Counted from the first letter of the stretch, positions 6,889-15,695 are shown. The stretch is DNA of 37,352 bases from an uncultured Clostridia bacterium (GCA_945871105.1 CAMBUO010000011.1:1-37352), one strand, 5' to 3'. Translations and numbers: made by a program. The notes: generated from the letters alone by a model not told the origin.

Positions 6889-8598
6889 TTACATTTGATC
6901 AACTTCTTTTATAGCTAAAACATCTAATAAATTATGCATAACATTATAAACTAAAGTAACAAGACCTAAATAAGATTCTTTAATATCTTTTTCTTTTTCT
7001 GTTAAAATATGATAAGTATTATAAAATTTATTAAATAAACTAGCTAAATCAAAGAGAAAATCAGTTATATAATTTAAACTTTTATCACGAATAGATCTTT
7101 CTATAATATTAGGAAGTTCTGTTATTTTTAAATAAATATCTAATTCTTCATCATGAGTTATTTTTTTAATTTCATATTCTTTTGTTTCTACTTTTTTTAG
7201 AATTGATTTTAAACGAACAATTGTATAAAGAAGATAGGGACCAGTTTTTCCATCAAATGAAGAAAATTTAATAGGATCAAAAATATAATCAGTTGCACGG
7301 AAAGACATTAAATCAGCATATTTAAGAGTTGCTATTGTTAAAGCATTTTTGATTTCTTCACGATTAGTTTGAATATCATCTTTCATTTTCTTTTCTATTT
7401 CTTGACTAATTAAATCGATTAAAGAACTTAATTCCATGACACCACCATCACGAGTTTTATAAGGTTTTCCATCAGTTCCATTAATCGTTCCAAATCCTAA
7501 ATGAAGTAAATTACAATTTTTTACTAATTGAGCTTTATAAGCTGCTCTAAATACTTGTTCAAAGTATAAACCTTGACGATTATCAACAACATACCATATT
7601 TCATCAGGATTAAATCTTTCTTCTCTTGAATAAATTGTTGCTAAATCACGGGTAGCATAGATAGTTGCTCCATCTTTTTTGATAACAATTAAAGGTGGCA
7701 TTTCCTTAGTATCATTTTCTTCTTTAACATCCATTACCATAGCACCTTCAGATTCATATAAATAAGGATTAACTTTTTCTAACATCTTCGGAATATCTTT
7801 AAAAGCATCAAGTTCTCCTTCAAATAAATCAAAGTGACAATTTAATTCATCATATACTTTTTTGATAGAAATACTTGAAATAGCAACTAATTGTTTCCAA
7901 AGATTTAAATATCTTTGATTACCTTTATCAATTTCAGCCGTAATTTCTCTAACTTCAGCCATTCTTTCTTCATTTTCTTTAGCATCAATATTAGCCGAAA
8001 CATACATTTTTCCTAAATCCGTTGGTGTATATTCTACTTTTCTATATTTGCCTTGATAAGAATCATCAAAATATTCTAAGTACTCTCCTCTTTTTTTAAT
8101 TTCGGATAAAAGCATACCAGATTGTCTACCTAAATCACCTAAATGGACATCACTTATCATCTCGTAACCTACTAATTTACCAAGTCTTCTTAATGCTTCT
8201 CCTATATTAGCAGATCGCATATGACCAACATGTAAGGCTTTAGCAGCATTAGCTCCACCAAAATCAATTACTACCTTTTTTGATTCTAAACTAGGAACTA
8301 AAGTTTGAAAATTATCTTTATTCTTATTTAAAAAAGACATTAAATAATTAGTATCAAGAGAAAAATTGATAAAACCCGGACCAGCAATATTAACATTAGT
8401 AAATCTTGAATCTAATTTATCTTTAATTAAATTAGCTAATTCAACCGGATTTTGATGATACTTTTTCGCTAAACTCATACAAATATTTACTTGATACCAT
8501 CCAAGATCTCTTTTACTACTAGGTAAAATAGTAACTATTTCTTCATATCCTAATTCTTTTAAAATACTTTCTAAATAACTTTCTAATTCTTTTAACAT
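6889..8598 (-). CDS. argS: Arginyl-tRNA synthetase
   Basis: Class I synthetase charging tRNA-Arg, 569 aa. The N-terminal additional domain (about 1-100) is followed by the HIGH-type motif in AAKALHVGHMRSANIGEALRR (about 116-136), the Rossmann fold region (IYATRDLATIYSR, VVDNRQGLYFEQVF) and the C-terminal DALR anticodon-binding domain. That domain begins near SSFDGKTGPYLLYTIVRL. A canonical KMSKS is not visible, as is common in ArgRS. I chose the ATG at 8598 because GGGAGGA precedes it with 7 nt spacing and the protein then begins with the usual ArgRS N-terminus. A longer frame exists, but it would begin inside the T-box leader. Expression is controlled by the upstream T-box. Confidence 0.96.
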   Translation of the reverse strand: MLKELESYLESILKELGYEEIVTILPSSKRDLGWYQVNICMSLAKKYHQNPVELANLIKDKLDSRFTNVNIAGPGFINFSLDTNYLMSFLNKNKDNFQTLVPSLESKKVVIDFGGANAAKALHVGHMRSANIGEALRRLGKLVGYEMISDVHLGDLGRQSGMLLSEIKKRGEYLEYFDDSYQGKYRKVEYTPTDLGKMYVSANIDAKENEERMAEVREITAEIDKGNQRYLNLWKQLVAISSISIKKVYDELNCHFDLFEGELDAFKDIPKMLEKVNPYLYESEGAMVMDVKEENDTKEMPPLIVIKKDGATIYATRDLATIYSREERFNPDEIWYVVDNRQGLYFEQVFRAAYKAQLVKNCNLLHLGFGTINGTDGKPYKTRDGGVMELSSLIDLISQEIEKKMKDDIQTNREEIKNALTIATLKYADLMSFRATDYIFDPIKFSSFDGKTGPYLLYTIVRLKSILKKVETKEYEIKKITHDEELDIYLKITELPNIIERSIRDKSLNYITDFLFDLASLFNKFYNTYHILTEKEKDIKESYLGLVTLVYNVMHNLLDVLAIKEVDQM

Positions 8599-8621
8599 AA
8601 ATAAATCCTCCCATACTATAT

Positions 8622-8812
8622 AAAAAAATTCTATAAAATAAGGACCCATTAGGGTGGTACCACCTTACTTCATAGAATTTCTATGCACTTTATTTGATAA
8701 CGTAAATATACGATGAAACCAAAAAGATACGTTCATAAGTTCTTTAAAAGATTTTCACCAACCATCTTCTCACTAAATAAAGATTACTTATTACTACTTC
8801 TTCGCATTTCTT
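8622..8812 (-). promoter_or_regulatory. T-box riboswitch leader of argS
   Basis: On the minus strand the RNA carries a Stem I region with AAGAAGTAGTAATAAGTAATC (about 8782-8803) and an apical segment GATGGTTGGTGAAAATC. The T-box core TAAGGTGGTACCACCC lies at 8652-8667. The core is followed by GGTCCTT, so the AAGG/CCTT antiterminator can form with the UGG bulge that pairs with the tRNA 3' end. The competing terminator has an 18-bp stem (8663-8680 with 8626-8643) and a T-run (8622-8625). In the specifier loop, GAA-CGT-A reads CGU (Arg; 8729-8731), matching the gene it controls. Uncharged tRNA-Arg should therefore allow argS transcription. The specifier call is by alignment to the general T-box pattern. 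Confidence 0.92.
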
Positions 8813-8818
8813 GATAAG

Positions 8819-8847
8819 AATATACAATAAATTAAATAAAATGTCAA
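8819..8847 (-). promoter_or_regulatory. Sigma-A promoter of the argS T-box transcript
   Basis: A perfect TTGACA (8842-8847), a 17-nt spacer and TATATT (8819-8824) place the start near 8812, just before Stem I. The rest of the stretch up to 9008 is AT-rich and shows nothing further that I can support. Confidence 0.88.
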
Positions 8848-9008
8848 CTAAGTTTCAAAAAAGATATAATCCATTAGGAAATTATTAAAATATTTTCTGA
8901 AATTTATCAATTAATGAATTTCTAATATTACAATTGATGCAATATTCCTATATTCTAATCACATTAATTTAAGTATTAACAACCAATCCTAAAATTTTAT
9001 AACAAATA

Positions 9009-9344
9009 TTAAAATAATAAGTATACATTTATATTATTAATTAACTTAGTCTTTTTAAAATAATAATTAATAATCATATAACAAACTATTTCTATTAAAC
9101 TTAATCCTAATAAAAATAAAAAATTACTAAAAAACTTCATTAATATTAAATTACTTATTTTAGATATATTTATAAAAGTTATTTTACTATTTAAAAAATA
9201 CCTTATAAAATAACCAATTATTAAAGTTAATATACTAGCTATTCCTGTAACTATACTAGTAATCTTTAATACTTTTAAATAATCTTTATAGATAAAATAT
9301 AGAATAATAGTTAATAATATTATACTTAAGATTAGATATATCAT
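9009..9344 (-). CDS. Small hydrophobic membrane protein, unknown
   Basis: 111 residues, almost entirely hydrophobic, with three likely transmembrane helices (about 2-18, 27-49 and 70-93) separated by short Lys-containing loops. No family is recognised. Its ATG overlaps the stop codon of the preceding gene (ATGA, 4 nt), so the two are translationally coupled and their products may work together at the membrane. The extreme Ile/Leu/Phe content fits the base composition, so the frame could be less constrained than typical genes. Confidence 0.65.
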   Translation of the reverse strand: MIYLILSIILLTIILYFIYKDYLKVLKITSIVTGIASILTLIIGYFIRYFLNSKITFINISKISNLILMKFFSNFLFLLGLSLIEIVCYMIINYYFKKTKLINNINVYLLF

Positions 9345-9832
9345 TTAACACCTTCAATTAAATTAACTTCTATATCATAAACATAATCTGAAATATCTTG
9401 TTTATATTCATAAGCTTTATTTATTACTTTCGTTTTTAATTCTTTGGATAAAGTATTTGTATTATTAAATCCATCTAAGATTAAGTTATATATATAATCA
9501 TTACTTAATTTAGCACTTATATTATTATTTAATTTATAATCAACCACACTATTTAAAACTATTTGTAAATTCTCATTTAATTTATCTGAATCCATAATTA
9601 AATTAGCTTCTTCTTCTGTTAAAGATACTTCTTTTATAACATCATAATAAGTATTATTATAGGTTCCATTTTCATTAGTTAACAAATCTCTTAAAGTTAT
9701 AGTATTAACTATTTCTTGAATACCATTTTCTTCTTTAACATTTATAATAATAGCATAGGTACTTGTTAAAGTATAAATTATAATTAAAGAGATAGCTATC
9801 AAAATAACTAAAATAGTTGAATTTTTTTTCAT
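9341..9832 (-). CDS. Membrane-anchored extracellular protein, unknown
   Basis: 163 residues: an N-terminal transmembrane anchor or signal segment (about 6-28) followed by a polar, mostly helical domain of about 130 residues facing outward (many Asn, Thr, Asp, Glu). I know of no matching family. I chose ATG 9832, which has GGTGA at suitable spacing, rather than the adjacent TTG at 9835. It is directly coupled to a three-helix membrane protein by a 4-nt overlap, which suggests a two-component membrane complex. No catalytic motif is visible. Confidence 0.7.
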   Translation of the reverse strand: MKKNSTILVILIAISLIIIYTLTSTYAIIINVKEENGIQEIVNTITLRDLLTNENGTYNNTYYDVIKEVSLTEEEANLIMDSDKLNENLQIVLNSVVDYKLNNNISAKLSNDYIYNLILDGFNNTNTLSKELKTKVINKAYEYKQDISDYVYDIEVNLIEGVK

Positions 9833-9934
9833 CAAATCACCATTTATAGTATAGATAGTTTTCTTTTTTTTATTTAAATAATATAAATATAAATTAATTA
9901 TTTTCTAATATTTTTTTAATTATTATTTAACTAA

Positions 9935-10459
9935 TTACTCAACAACTAAATGCATTTTTTCTAAAAAGAAATAATCATTATTAGTAAAATCACAGATAAA
10001 TAGATTAGTATTATATTCATTTAAAAAGCTAAAGAAACTAGAATAAGATGTATTAGAATCTAATACTAAATGACTTTTTTTTATTTTTAAAATACTTACT
10101 TCATCTTTATATAAATTATTAATAATATGTTCATTATCAATTTTGGTATAAACTAAATCATTATGCATTTTTAAATATAGTTTATTATTTAAAGATAAAG
10201 TATCAAAAGTTATACAAATTTGTTGAAATAAATTATAAGCATAAACTAATTCTTGCTCTTTCATACTATGGATACTACTTAATATTTTATATAAGTTATC
10301 TGGATTATTCTTGTATAAACTCATTAATTCTTCGCGAATATTAAATATATAAAATCTCCTCATTTCTATCACCAGAAATAATATAGCAAATATTAATAGT
10401 AAAATTTGTCGAATTAAGGTTAAAAAAAAGAAACTATGCACGTGATACATATTTTCCAT
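9935..10459 (-). CDS. Single-pass membrane protein downstream of efp, unknown
   Basis: Up to 174 aa: a hydrophobic N-terminal helix (about 10-32) followed by a soluble, mostly helical region of about 140 residues (EELMSLYKNNPDNLYKILSSIHSMKEQELVYAYNLF...). No recognisable family. It overlaps the 3' end of efp by 26 nt, a long overlap, and the ribosome site before ATG 10459 is poor. The true start could be the ATG at 10450 or a GTG a little further in. The lack of a good start lowers confidence, but the frame is long and continues well past efp. Confidence 0.6.
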   Translation of the reverse strand: MENMYHVHSFFFLTLIRQILLLIFAILFLVIEMRRFYIFNIREELMSLYKNNPDNLYKILSSIHSMKEQELVYAYNLFQQICITFDTLSLNNKLYLKMHNDLVYTKIDNEHIINNLYKDEVSILKIKKSHLVLDSNTSYSSFFSFLNEYNTNLFICDFTNNDYFFLEKMHLVVE

Positions 10460-10991
10460 CTTTACTTGAAATTAAAACAATTTCATCTTGATCAATAAAC
10501 ATAGGTACTTTAATAACTAAACCTGTTTCAAGTTCAGCATCTTTCATAGCAGTTGAGGTTGTATTACCTTTTACACCAGGTTCTGTATGAACAACTTTCA
10601 TAGCTATTTTATCAGGTAAATTCATTCCTAACATTTCACCTTCATAAAACATAATATCTACTTCTAAATTTTCTTTTAAAAGTTTAGCATCATCACCAAT
10701 AACTGACTTAGAAAGTTCGATTTGTTCATAAGTATTCATATCCATAAAAGTATAATTGTCATTCATTGAATATAAAAATTGCATTGGTTTTTTCTCAATT
10801 CTTGCTTGTCCTACTTTCGTTCCAGCATTAAATCTTTCTTCGATGATAGCACCTGTTCTTAAATTTTTTAATTTAGCTGTTACAAAGGCAGCTCCTTTAC
10901 CAGGTTTTACATGTCCTAATTCTAAAACTGTATAGATGTTTCCATCCATTTCAATTGTCATAGCTACTTTTAAATCATTTACGTTAATCAT
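10434..10991 (-). CDS. efp: Translation elongation factor P
   Basis: Rescues ribosomes stalled at polyproline. 185 aa with the three EF-P beta-barrel domains: KOW-like domain 1 (1-64), central OB (about 67-128) and C-terminal OB (about 130-185, ending near ETGLVIKVPMFIDQDEIVLIS). The loop HVKPGKGAAF puts lysine at position 32, the site modified in the Bacillus-type EF-P (by a 5-aminopentanol group in B. subtilis). The start ATG at 10991 has AAGGTAGGA upstream. It follows rpmG by 18 nt and is co-transcribed from the rpmG promoter. Confidence 0.96.
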   Translation of the reverse strand: MINVNDLKVAMTIEMDGNIYTVLELGHVKPGKGAAFVTAKLKNLRTGAIIEERFNAGTKVGQARIEKKPMQFLYSMNDNYTFMDMNTYEQIELSKSVIGDDAKLLKENLEVDIMFYEGEMLGMNLPDKIAMKVVHTEPGVKGNTTSTAMKDAELETGLVIKVPMFIDQDEIVLISSKDGKYVSRA

Positions 10992-11009
10992 ATTATCATT
11001 CCTACCTTA

Positions 11010-11174
11010 TTATTTCTTTTCTTTATGAGCAGTATGTTTTTGACATTTACTACAATATTTTTTTAATTCTAAACGATCGGTTGTATTTTTAATATTTTTT
11101 TCTGTACGATAATTTTCTTCATTACATTCAGTACATACTAAGGTTTTTCTTTGTCTATTTCCTAGTTTTGCCAT
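11010..11174 (-). CDS. rpmG: Ribosomal protein bL33
   Basis: A 54-residue large-subunit ribosomal protein: [18 protein letters not shown], then [20 protein letters not shown]. The spaced CxxC and CxxC pairs show it is the zinc-binding (C+) form. Ribosome site GGAGGG precedes ATG 11174. It has a strong promoter and heads a short operon with efp. Confidence 0.95.
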   Translation of the reverse strand: MAKLGNRQRKTLVCTECNEENYRTEKNIKNTTDRLELKKYCSKCQKHTAHKEKK

Positions 11175-11206
11175 TTTTTCTCCCTCCGTTTCCTTTAACT
11201 CTTAGT

Positions 11207-11235
11207 ATTATAGCAAAGAAAATAAGTATTTACAA
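11207..11235 (-). promoter_or_regulatory. Sigma-A promoter of rpmG-efp
   Basis: TTGTAA (11230-11235), a 17-nt spacer and TATAAT (11207-11212), about 26 nt before the likely transcription start and the GGAGGG site of rpmG. Confidence 0.85.
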
Positions 11236-11260
11236 GCATTTTTAAATTTTTTTTCTTAGT

Positions 11261-11289
11261 TTGAATAAATTATTTATTTATTGTATAAT
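11261..11289 (+). promoter_or_regulatory. Sigma-A promoter of tmcAL
   Basis: TTGAAT (11261-11266), a 17-nt spacer and TATAAT (11284-11289). It is divergent from the rpmG promoter 26 bp away. Confidence 0.85.
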
Positions 11290-11305
11290 AAATTTGGTGA
11301 TGTAG

Positions 11306-12451
11306 ATGGATAAAATTGGTATTATTTGTGAATATAATCCTTTTCATAATGGTCATATTTATCATTTAAAAAAGATTAAAGAAATGTTTCCTGATAGTTT
11401 TATTACTTTAGTTTTAAGTGCAAGTTTTACAGAACGTGGAGAATTTTCTTTTTTAACTAAGTGGGAAAAAACTAAAATTGCTTTACAATATAACGTTGAT
11501 CTAGTAGTTGAATTACCTTTTTTATTTGCTACGCAATCAGCTGATAACTTTGCTTATTATGCTATTTCAATCTTAGAAAATTTAGGTATGGATTATCTTA
11601 TTTTTGGATCAGAAACAAATGATATTGATGTTTTAAAAAACTTAGTATCAACAACATTATATAATAAAGACTATGATAAACTAGTTAAAAACTATTTAGA
11701 TTTAGGTAATAGTTATCCTAGTAGTTGTTTAAAAGCTTTATATAATTTAACTAATATTAATTTAACTAATTCTAATGATTTATTAGGTCTTAGCTATGTT
11801 AAAACTATTATCTTGAATAATTATCATATAAAACCTTTAACTATTAAAAGAACAAATAATTATTTAGATAAAGAAATTACTTCCCATATAACAAGTGCTA
11901 CTAGTATCAGAGAAGCATATCTAAATAATAAAGATTATAAAGATACTATTCCTATTGAAACCTATAACTATTTAAACTTAGATAAAAATTATTTAGATCG
12001 CTATTTCTTTTTATTAAAATATAAATTAATAAATGAAATAAATGATTTAAATAAATATTTAGATGTTAAAGAAGGAATTGATATTAGAATAAAAAAAGTA
12101 ATTTATAAAGTTCATACTTATCAAGAATTAATTGATAATATTAAAACGAAAAGATTTACTTATAATAAACTAAATAGAATGTTTTTACATATTTTCTTTA
12201 ATGTCTTAAAAGAAGATAGTAATAAACCTCTAAATTATATTAGAATTCTTGGTTTTAATCAAAAAGGAAGACTTTATTTAAAAACAATTAAAAATGATTT
12301 AACGATTCCTTTAATTACTAATTATAAAGATATTGATGATTATGTTTTAAAATTTGAATTAAAAGTTACTCTTTTATATTTACAAATAATTAATAAAGAA
12401 GAATTAATAAAAGAAGAATTAAAATCTATTCCAATTAAAGTAGATTATTAA
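11306..12451 (+). CDS. tmcAL: tRNA(Met) cytidine acetate ligase (TmcAL/YlbM family)
   Basis: 381 aa. TmcAL activates acetate with ATP and transfers it to the wobble cytidine (C34) of elongator tRNA-Met, giving ac4C. The N-terminal nucleotidyltransferase-like fold is clear: IGIICEYNPFHNGHIYHLKKIK (HxGH motif, about residues 4-25), LSASFTERGEFSFLTKWEKTKIAL, and VELPFLFATQSADNFAYYAISIL (about 73-95). SATSIREAYL (about 196-205) is the conserved second signature. The ATG at 11306 is preceded by GGTGA. It is transcribed alone, divergent from rpmG and convergent with the recombinase gene. Confidence 0.93.
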   Translation: MDKIGIICEYNPFHNGHIYHLKKIKEMFPDSFITLVLSASFTERGEFSFLTKWEKTKIALQYNVDLVVELPFLFATQSADNFAYYAISILENLGMDYLIFGSETNDIDVLKNLVSTTLYNKDYDKLVKNYLDLGNSYPSSCLKALYNLTNINLTNSNDLLGLSYVKTIILNNYHIKPLTIKRTNNYLDKEITSHITSATSIREAYLNNKDYKDTIPIETYNYLNLDKNYLDRYFFLLKYKLINEINDLNKYLDVKEGIDIRIKKVIYKVHTYQELIDNIKTKRFTYNKLNRMFLHIFFNVLKEDSNKPLNYIRILGFNQKGRLYLKTIKNDLTIPLITNYKDIDDYVLKFELKVTLLYLQIINKEELIKEELKSIPIKVDY

Positions 12452-12476
12452 TTCTTTTTTTATAAGTAATTTTAAC

Positions 12477-13352
12477 TTAATTTCTAGGATGACATTTATA
12501 ATAAACTTCTTTGATATGATCAAGGGTTACATGAGTATAAATACCAGTTGTAGAAATAGATGTATGACCGAGTAATTCTTGAACGGTTGAAATATCACAT
12601 CCATTATTTAATAAATGAGTAGCTAAAGAATGTCTTAACATATGAGGAGTTACATGTTTCTTGAAATTAATCTTGGTTATTACTTGATTAATAATATAAC
12701 TAATACCTTGAGTAGTTAATTTATCACCTATATGATTTAAAAATAGATATGGTAAATGTTTTTTATTTAATTCAGGATAAATTTTTAAATATTGATTTAA
12801 TAAATTAACTACTACTTCATTATAATAAACTATTCTTTCTTTTTGTCCTTTTCCAAATACTTTAATACTTGTATTATATAGGTCAATATCGATTACTTTT
12901 ATATTAACAAGTTCTGATACTCGAACTCCAGTTGCATACATAAGTTCTAGGATTAAACGATCTCTTAAATCATAATTAGTTTTAATTTCGATATTAGAAA
13001 ATATTTCTAATAATTCATTAATAGTTAAATATCTTGGTAATTTTTGTTCTTTTCTCGGTAAATTAACATAGATAAAAGGATTATTAGAAATAATATTATT
13101 AGTAACTAAATATTTATAAAAGCCTTTAATACTACTAATATGTCTTCTAATACTTTTATTAGATAATTTAAGTTTTTCAAAATGATCAAATAAAAATCTT
13201 AAATCGTCATATTCAATATCTTTATAATCTAAAGATTCACTTTGTAAAAATAGAAAATAATCTTTTAAATCAAGTTCATAATTAATAATAGTTTTGTCAC
13301 TATAATTTTTATTATATTTTAAATAATCTAAATATTTTTCTAAATCTTTCAT
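12477..13352 (-). CDS. Tyrosine recombinase XerC/XerD type
   Basis: 291 aa, the size of a chromosome-dimer resolvase. The SAM-like N-terminal DNA-binding domain (1-85) is followed by the catalytic domain with all key residues visible: Arg in ATGVRVSELV, Lys in GKGQKER, His-x-x-Arg in HMLRHSLATHLL, His in LGHTSISTT and the nucleophile Tyr in GIYTHV. The first methionine gives the usual Xer N-terminus (KYLDYLKYNKNYSDKTIINY). Whether it is XerC, XerD or the single-recombinase form cannot be told here. No mobile-element ends lie nearby, so a housekeeping role is likeliest. There is no Shine-Dalgarno site before ATG 13352 but a TATAAT exactly at leaderless distance. Confidence 0.9.
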   Translation of the reverse strand: MKDLEKYLDYLKYNKNYSDKTIINYELDLKDYFLFLQSESLDYKDIEYDDLRFLFDHFEKLKLSNKSIRRHISSIKGFYKYLVTNNIISNNPFIYVNLPRKEQKLPRYLTINELLEIFSNIEIKTNYDLRDRLILELMYATGVRVSELVNIKVIDIDLYNTSIKVFGKGQKERIVYYNEVVVNLLNQYLKIYPELNKKHLPYLFLNHIGDKLTTQGISYIINQVITKINFKKHVTPHMLRHSLATHLLNNGCDISTVQELLGHTSISTTGIYTHVTLDHIKEVYYKCHPRN

Positions 13353-13358
13353 AATTTA

Positions 13359-13364
13359 ATTATA
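13359..13364 (-). promoter_or_regulatory. -10 box placing transcription start on the A of the xer ATG
   Basis: TATAAT lies exactly 6 nt before ATG 13352. Standard geometry puts +1 on the A of ATG, giving a leaderless mRNA. No ribosome site is present. The -35 region falls in the preceding terminator and is weak. Confidence 0.5.
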
Positions 13365-13365
13365 C

Positions 13366-13395
13366 AAAAAAACTAGCTTAATTACTAGTCTTTTT
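13366..13395 (-). terminator. Terminator at the end of the radical SAM/ABC/GNAT operon
   Basis: Stem ACTAG / CTAGT (13372-13376, 13385-13389) extended by A-T pairs on both sides, 8-nt loop, with 7 T on the minus strand. The stop codon of the GNAT gene is inside the loop. Confidence 0.65.
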
Positions 13396-13950
13396 GTTTT
13401 TATATTCATCTTTTAAAATAGAATAATATGCTACATCCATTAAAGTATTAGTATAATTACATATTTCTCTTTGACGAAGAATTCCTTCTAATTTTAAACC
13501 TGCTTTTTGCATTACTTTACCACTAGCAGGATTTTCAACTAAATGTCTAGCACAAATAGTATCGACATCAACTTCATTAAACAAGAATTCAATAACTTTT
13601 TTAAAAGCTTCGGTTGTATAACCTTTACCCCACCAAAGAGAACCAATATTATAGCCTATTTCTACTACTCCATCCGTTAATATCCTAACAACATCAATAG
13701 TTCCAATTGGAGTATTATTTTCTTTTAAAACAATTAACCAATGATAAGTATTACCTTCTTGATACTCTTTTTGAATATATTTTAAATATTCTAAAGAATC
13801 TTCAATTGTTTCATGTGTTTTCCATGTAACATATCTAGTTACTAAAGGATCACTTCCCCAATTTTTAAACATACTACCTGCATCTTCTAAAGTTGATTTT
13901 CTTAAAATTAATCTTTCTGTTTCTAATTTTTTAGTTCCTATTTTTTTCAT
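13378..13950 (-). CDS. GNAT-family N-acetyltransferase (RimJ/RimL-like)
   Basis: 190 aa, single GNAT domain. It starts with the typical LETERLILRKSTLEDAGSMFKNW (about 8-31) and has the beta4 strand (GVVEIGYNIG) followed by the acetyl-CoA pyrophosphate loop LWWGKGYTTEAFKKVIEFLF (about 105-124). ARHLVENPASGKVMQKAGLKLEG is the conserved 3' part. RimJ/L-like enzymes acetylate protein N-termini, small molecules or antibiotics, and the substrate cannot be read here. It starts 8 nt after the ABC exporter, with a ribosome site (AAAGGAA) overlapping that gene's stop codon. Co-transcription with an exporter and a radical SAM enzyme suggests a shared substrate. Confidence 0.88.
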   Translation of the reverse strand: MKKIGTKKLETERLILRKSTLEDAGSMFKNWGSDPLVTRYVTWKTHETIEDSLEYLKYIQKEYQEGNTYHWLIVLKENNTPIGTIDVVRILTDGVVEIGYNIGSLWWGKGYTTEAFKKVIEFLFNEVDVDTICARHLVENPASGKVMQKAGLKLEGILRQREICNYTNTLMDVAYYSILKDEYKNKKTSN

Positions 13951-13958
13951 AATGATTT

Positions 13959-15695
13959 TTAATTCCTTTCGATATAATTTATATATTCTGTTGTATATAA
14001 GTTTTTATAAACTTCACTTGTTTTTAATAATTCTTCGTGATTACCACTAGCAACACACCTACCATTAGCAATAACATGAATAATATCAGCATCAATTATC
14101 GTTGATAACCGATGAGCAACAATTATAATAGTATGATTTTTAACTAAATCATTAATAGTTTTTTTAATATATTCTTGACTTTCATTATCAAGAGCACTAG
14201 TTGCTTCATCAAATAAAATAACTTTGGTATTTAATAAAAGAGTTCTCGCTATAGCTAGTCTTTGTTTTTCCCCTCCTGATAAATTAACTCCTCCTTCTCC
14301 GATAATAGTATGATATTTATCTGGTAAACTCATAATATAATCATCAATATAAGCTCTTTTACAAACTTCTCTAACTTCTTTTAAAGTAACTTTTTCTTTA
14401 ACTAAACGAAAATTATCTAAGATACTTTTATTAAAAATAAATGGCATTTGTCTAATAATAGAAATATTTTTTCTTAAACTTTCTTCCGTTAAATCTTTTA
14501 AATTAATATCATCAAGAAAAATATTACCACTAACTGGATCAAAATAACGAAGTAATAAATTAAATAAAGTTGTTTTTCCATTACCACTTTTACCAACAAT
14601 AGCTATTTTTTTAGCTGGTTCAAGTTTTAAATTTAAGCCTTTTAAAATTAAATTATCTTCTTTTTTATATTTAAATTTAACATTTTTTAAAGTTATTTTC
14701 CCAAGACAATTTTCTAATTTAATATTACCAAATTTTTCATCTTGATAAAGTTTATTATTAAGTATTTCATCTAATCTATTTAAAGAGACTATTACTTTGT
14801 TATAATTAACTCCAAAATCACTGATACTTTCGACTATTTCATCAATTCGCCAAATATATGATTCAATTATAACAAAAGATGCAATCCCAATTTTTCCATG
14901 ATAAACCATAATACCAGCTGTAATTAAAATAATAAATTCTAAAATTAAGTAGATTAGACCATTAAAAGTATAATAAGATATCTCATATTTACGTACTTCT
15001 TTACTATCTTGAAATAAATTATTTAAATTTTGATTAATTAATTTTTCTATATTATGTTTAATACCAAGAGATTTAATTTCACGAATACCTGTTATATTCT
15101 CTGTAGCATTTTTTAAATAAATATCAGTTTCTTGTTTAATTAGTTCATTTTTCTTTTTAATTTTAGGAAAATATTTAGAAGAAATAAATCCCATAATAAG
15201 AGCAAAGATAAGTATTTCGATACCAATTAGATAATTAATTTTAAAACTAATAATTAAAAAAGCAACTATTACTAAAAAACGACAAAACATTTTAATTAAT
15301 TTTTTTAGTAATTCCATAATCCTATCAATATCATTATAAAGTCTATTTATATATTCGCCTACTCCGATATCTTCAAAAGCAATACAGGGTAAATTATCTA
15401 TTTTATGATATAAATCTTTACTAATCTGAGACATAAATTTTATTTCTAAATAATTATATAAATATTCTAAAGGTACTCTAATTATAGTATAAGAGAATAA
15501 ATATATACTACTTAAAATTATAAGATTAATTATAAAGCTATTTAAGTTATTATTAACTAAACTTTCTAAGGCATAGCCACTAAAGATAGGCGTTAAAAAA
15601 GGAGGAATATAGGTTAATCCAAATAATAGTAAGTATAATAAAATTAAGATTTTATCAGTTTTTAAATAAGACCAAATTAATTTTAATTTTTTCAT
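13959..15695 (-). CDS. ABC exporter, fused membrane and ATPase domains
   Basis: 578 aa half-transporter that should act as a dimer. The N-terminal part (about 1-310) has about six transmembrane helices. The ATPase domain has Walker A GKSGNGKTTLF (about 363-373), a Q-loop in ISIIRQMPFIF, signature LSGGEKQRLAIAR (about 471), Walker B KVILFDEATSALD and the switch histidine in IIVAHRLST. There is no C39 peptidase domain, so it does not cut leader peptides itself. Substrate class unknown: lipid, peptide or drug. It follows the radical SAM gene by 13 nt with GGAGG overlapping the gap, and precedes the GNAT gene. It is a paralogue of the exporter at 20889-22661 (shared FGNIKLE... segment before the ATPase). 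Confidence 0.9.
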   Translation of the reverse strand: MKKLKLIWSYLKTDKILILLYLLLFGLTYIPPFLTPIFSGYALESLVNNNLNSFIINLIILSSIYLFSYTIIRVPLEYLYNYLEIKFMSQISKDLYHKIDNLPCIAFEDIGVGEYINRLYNDIDRIMELLKKLIKMFCRFLVIVAFLIISFKINYLIGIEILIFALIMGFISSKYFPKIKKKNELIKQETDIYLKNATENITGIREIKSLGIKHNIEKLINQNLNNLFQDSKEVRKYEISYYTFNGLIYLILEFIILITAGIMVYHGKIGIASFVIIESYIWRIDEIVESISDFGVNYNKVIVSLNRLDEILNNKLYQDEKFGNIKLENCLGKITLKNVKFKYKKEDNLILKGLNLKLEPAKKIAIVGKSGNGKTTLFNLLLRYFDPVSGNIFLDDINLKDLTEESLRKNISIIRQMPFIFNKSILDNFRLVKEKVTLKEVREVCKRAYIDDYIMSLPDKYHTIIGEGGVNLSGGEKQRLAIARTLLLNTKVILFDEATSALDNESQEYIKKTINDLVKNHTIIIVAHRLSTIIDADIIHVIANGRCVASGNHEELLKTSEVYKNLYTTEYINYIERN

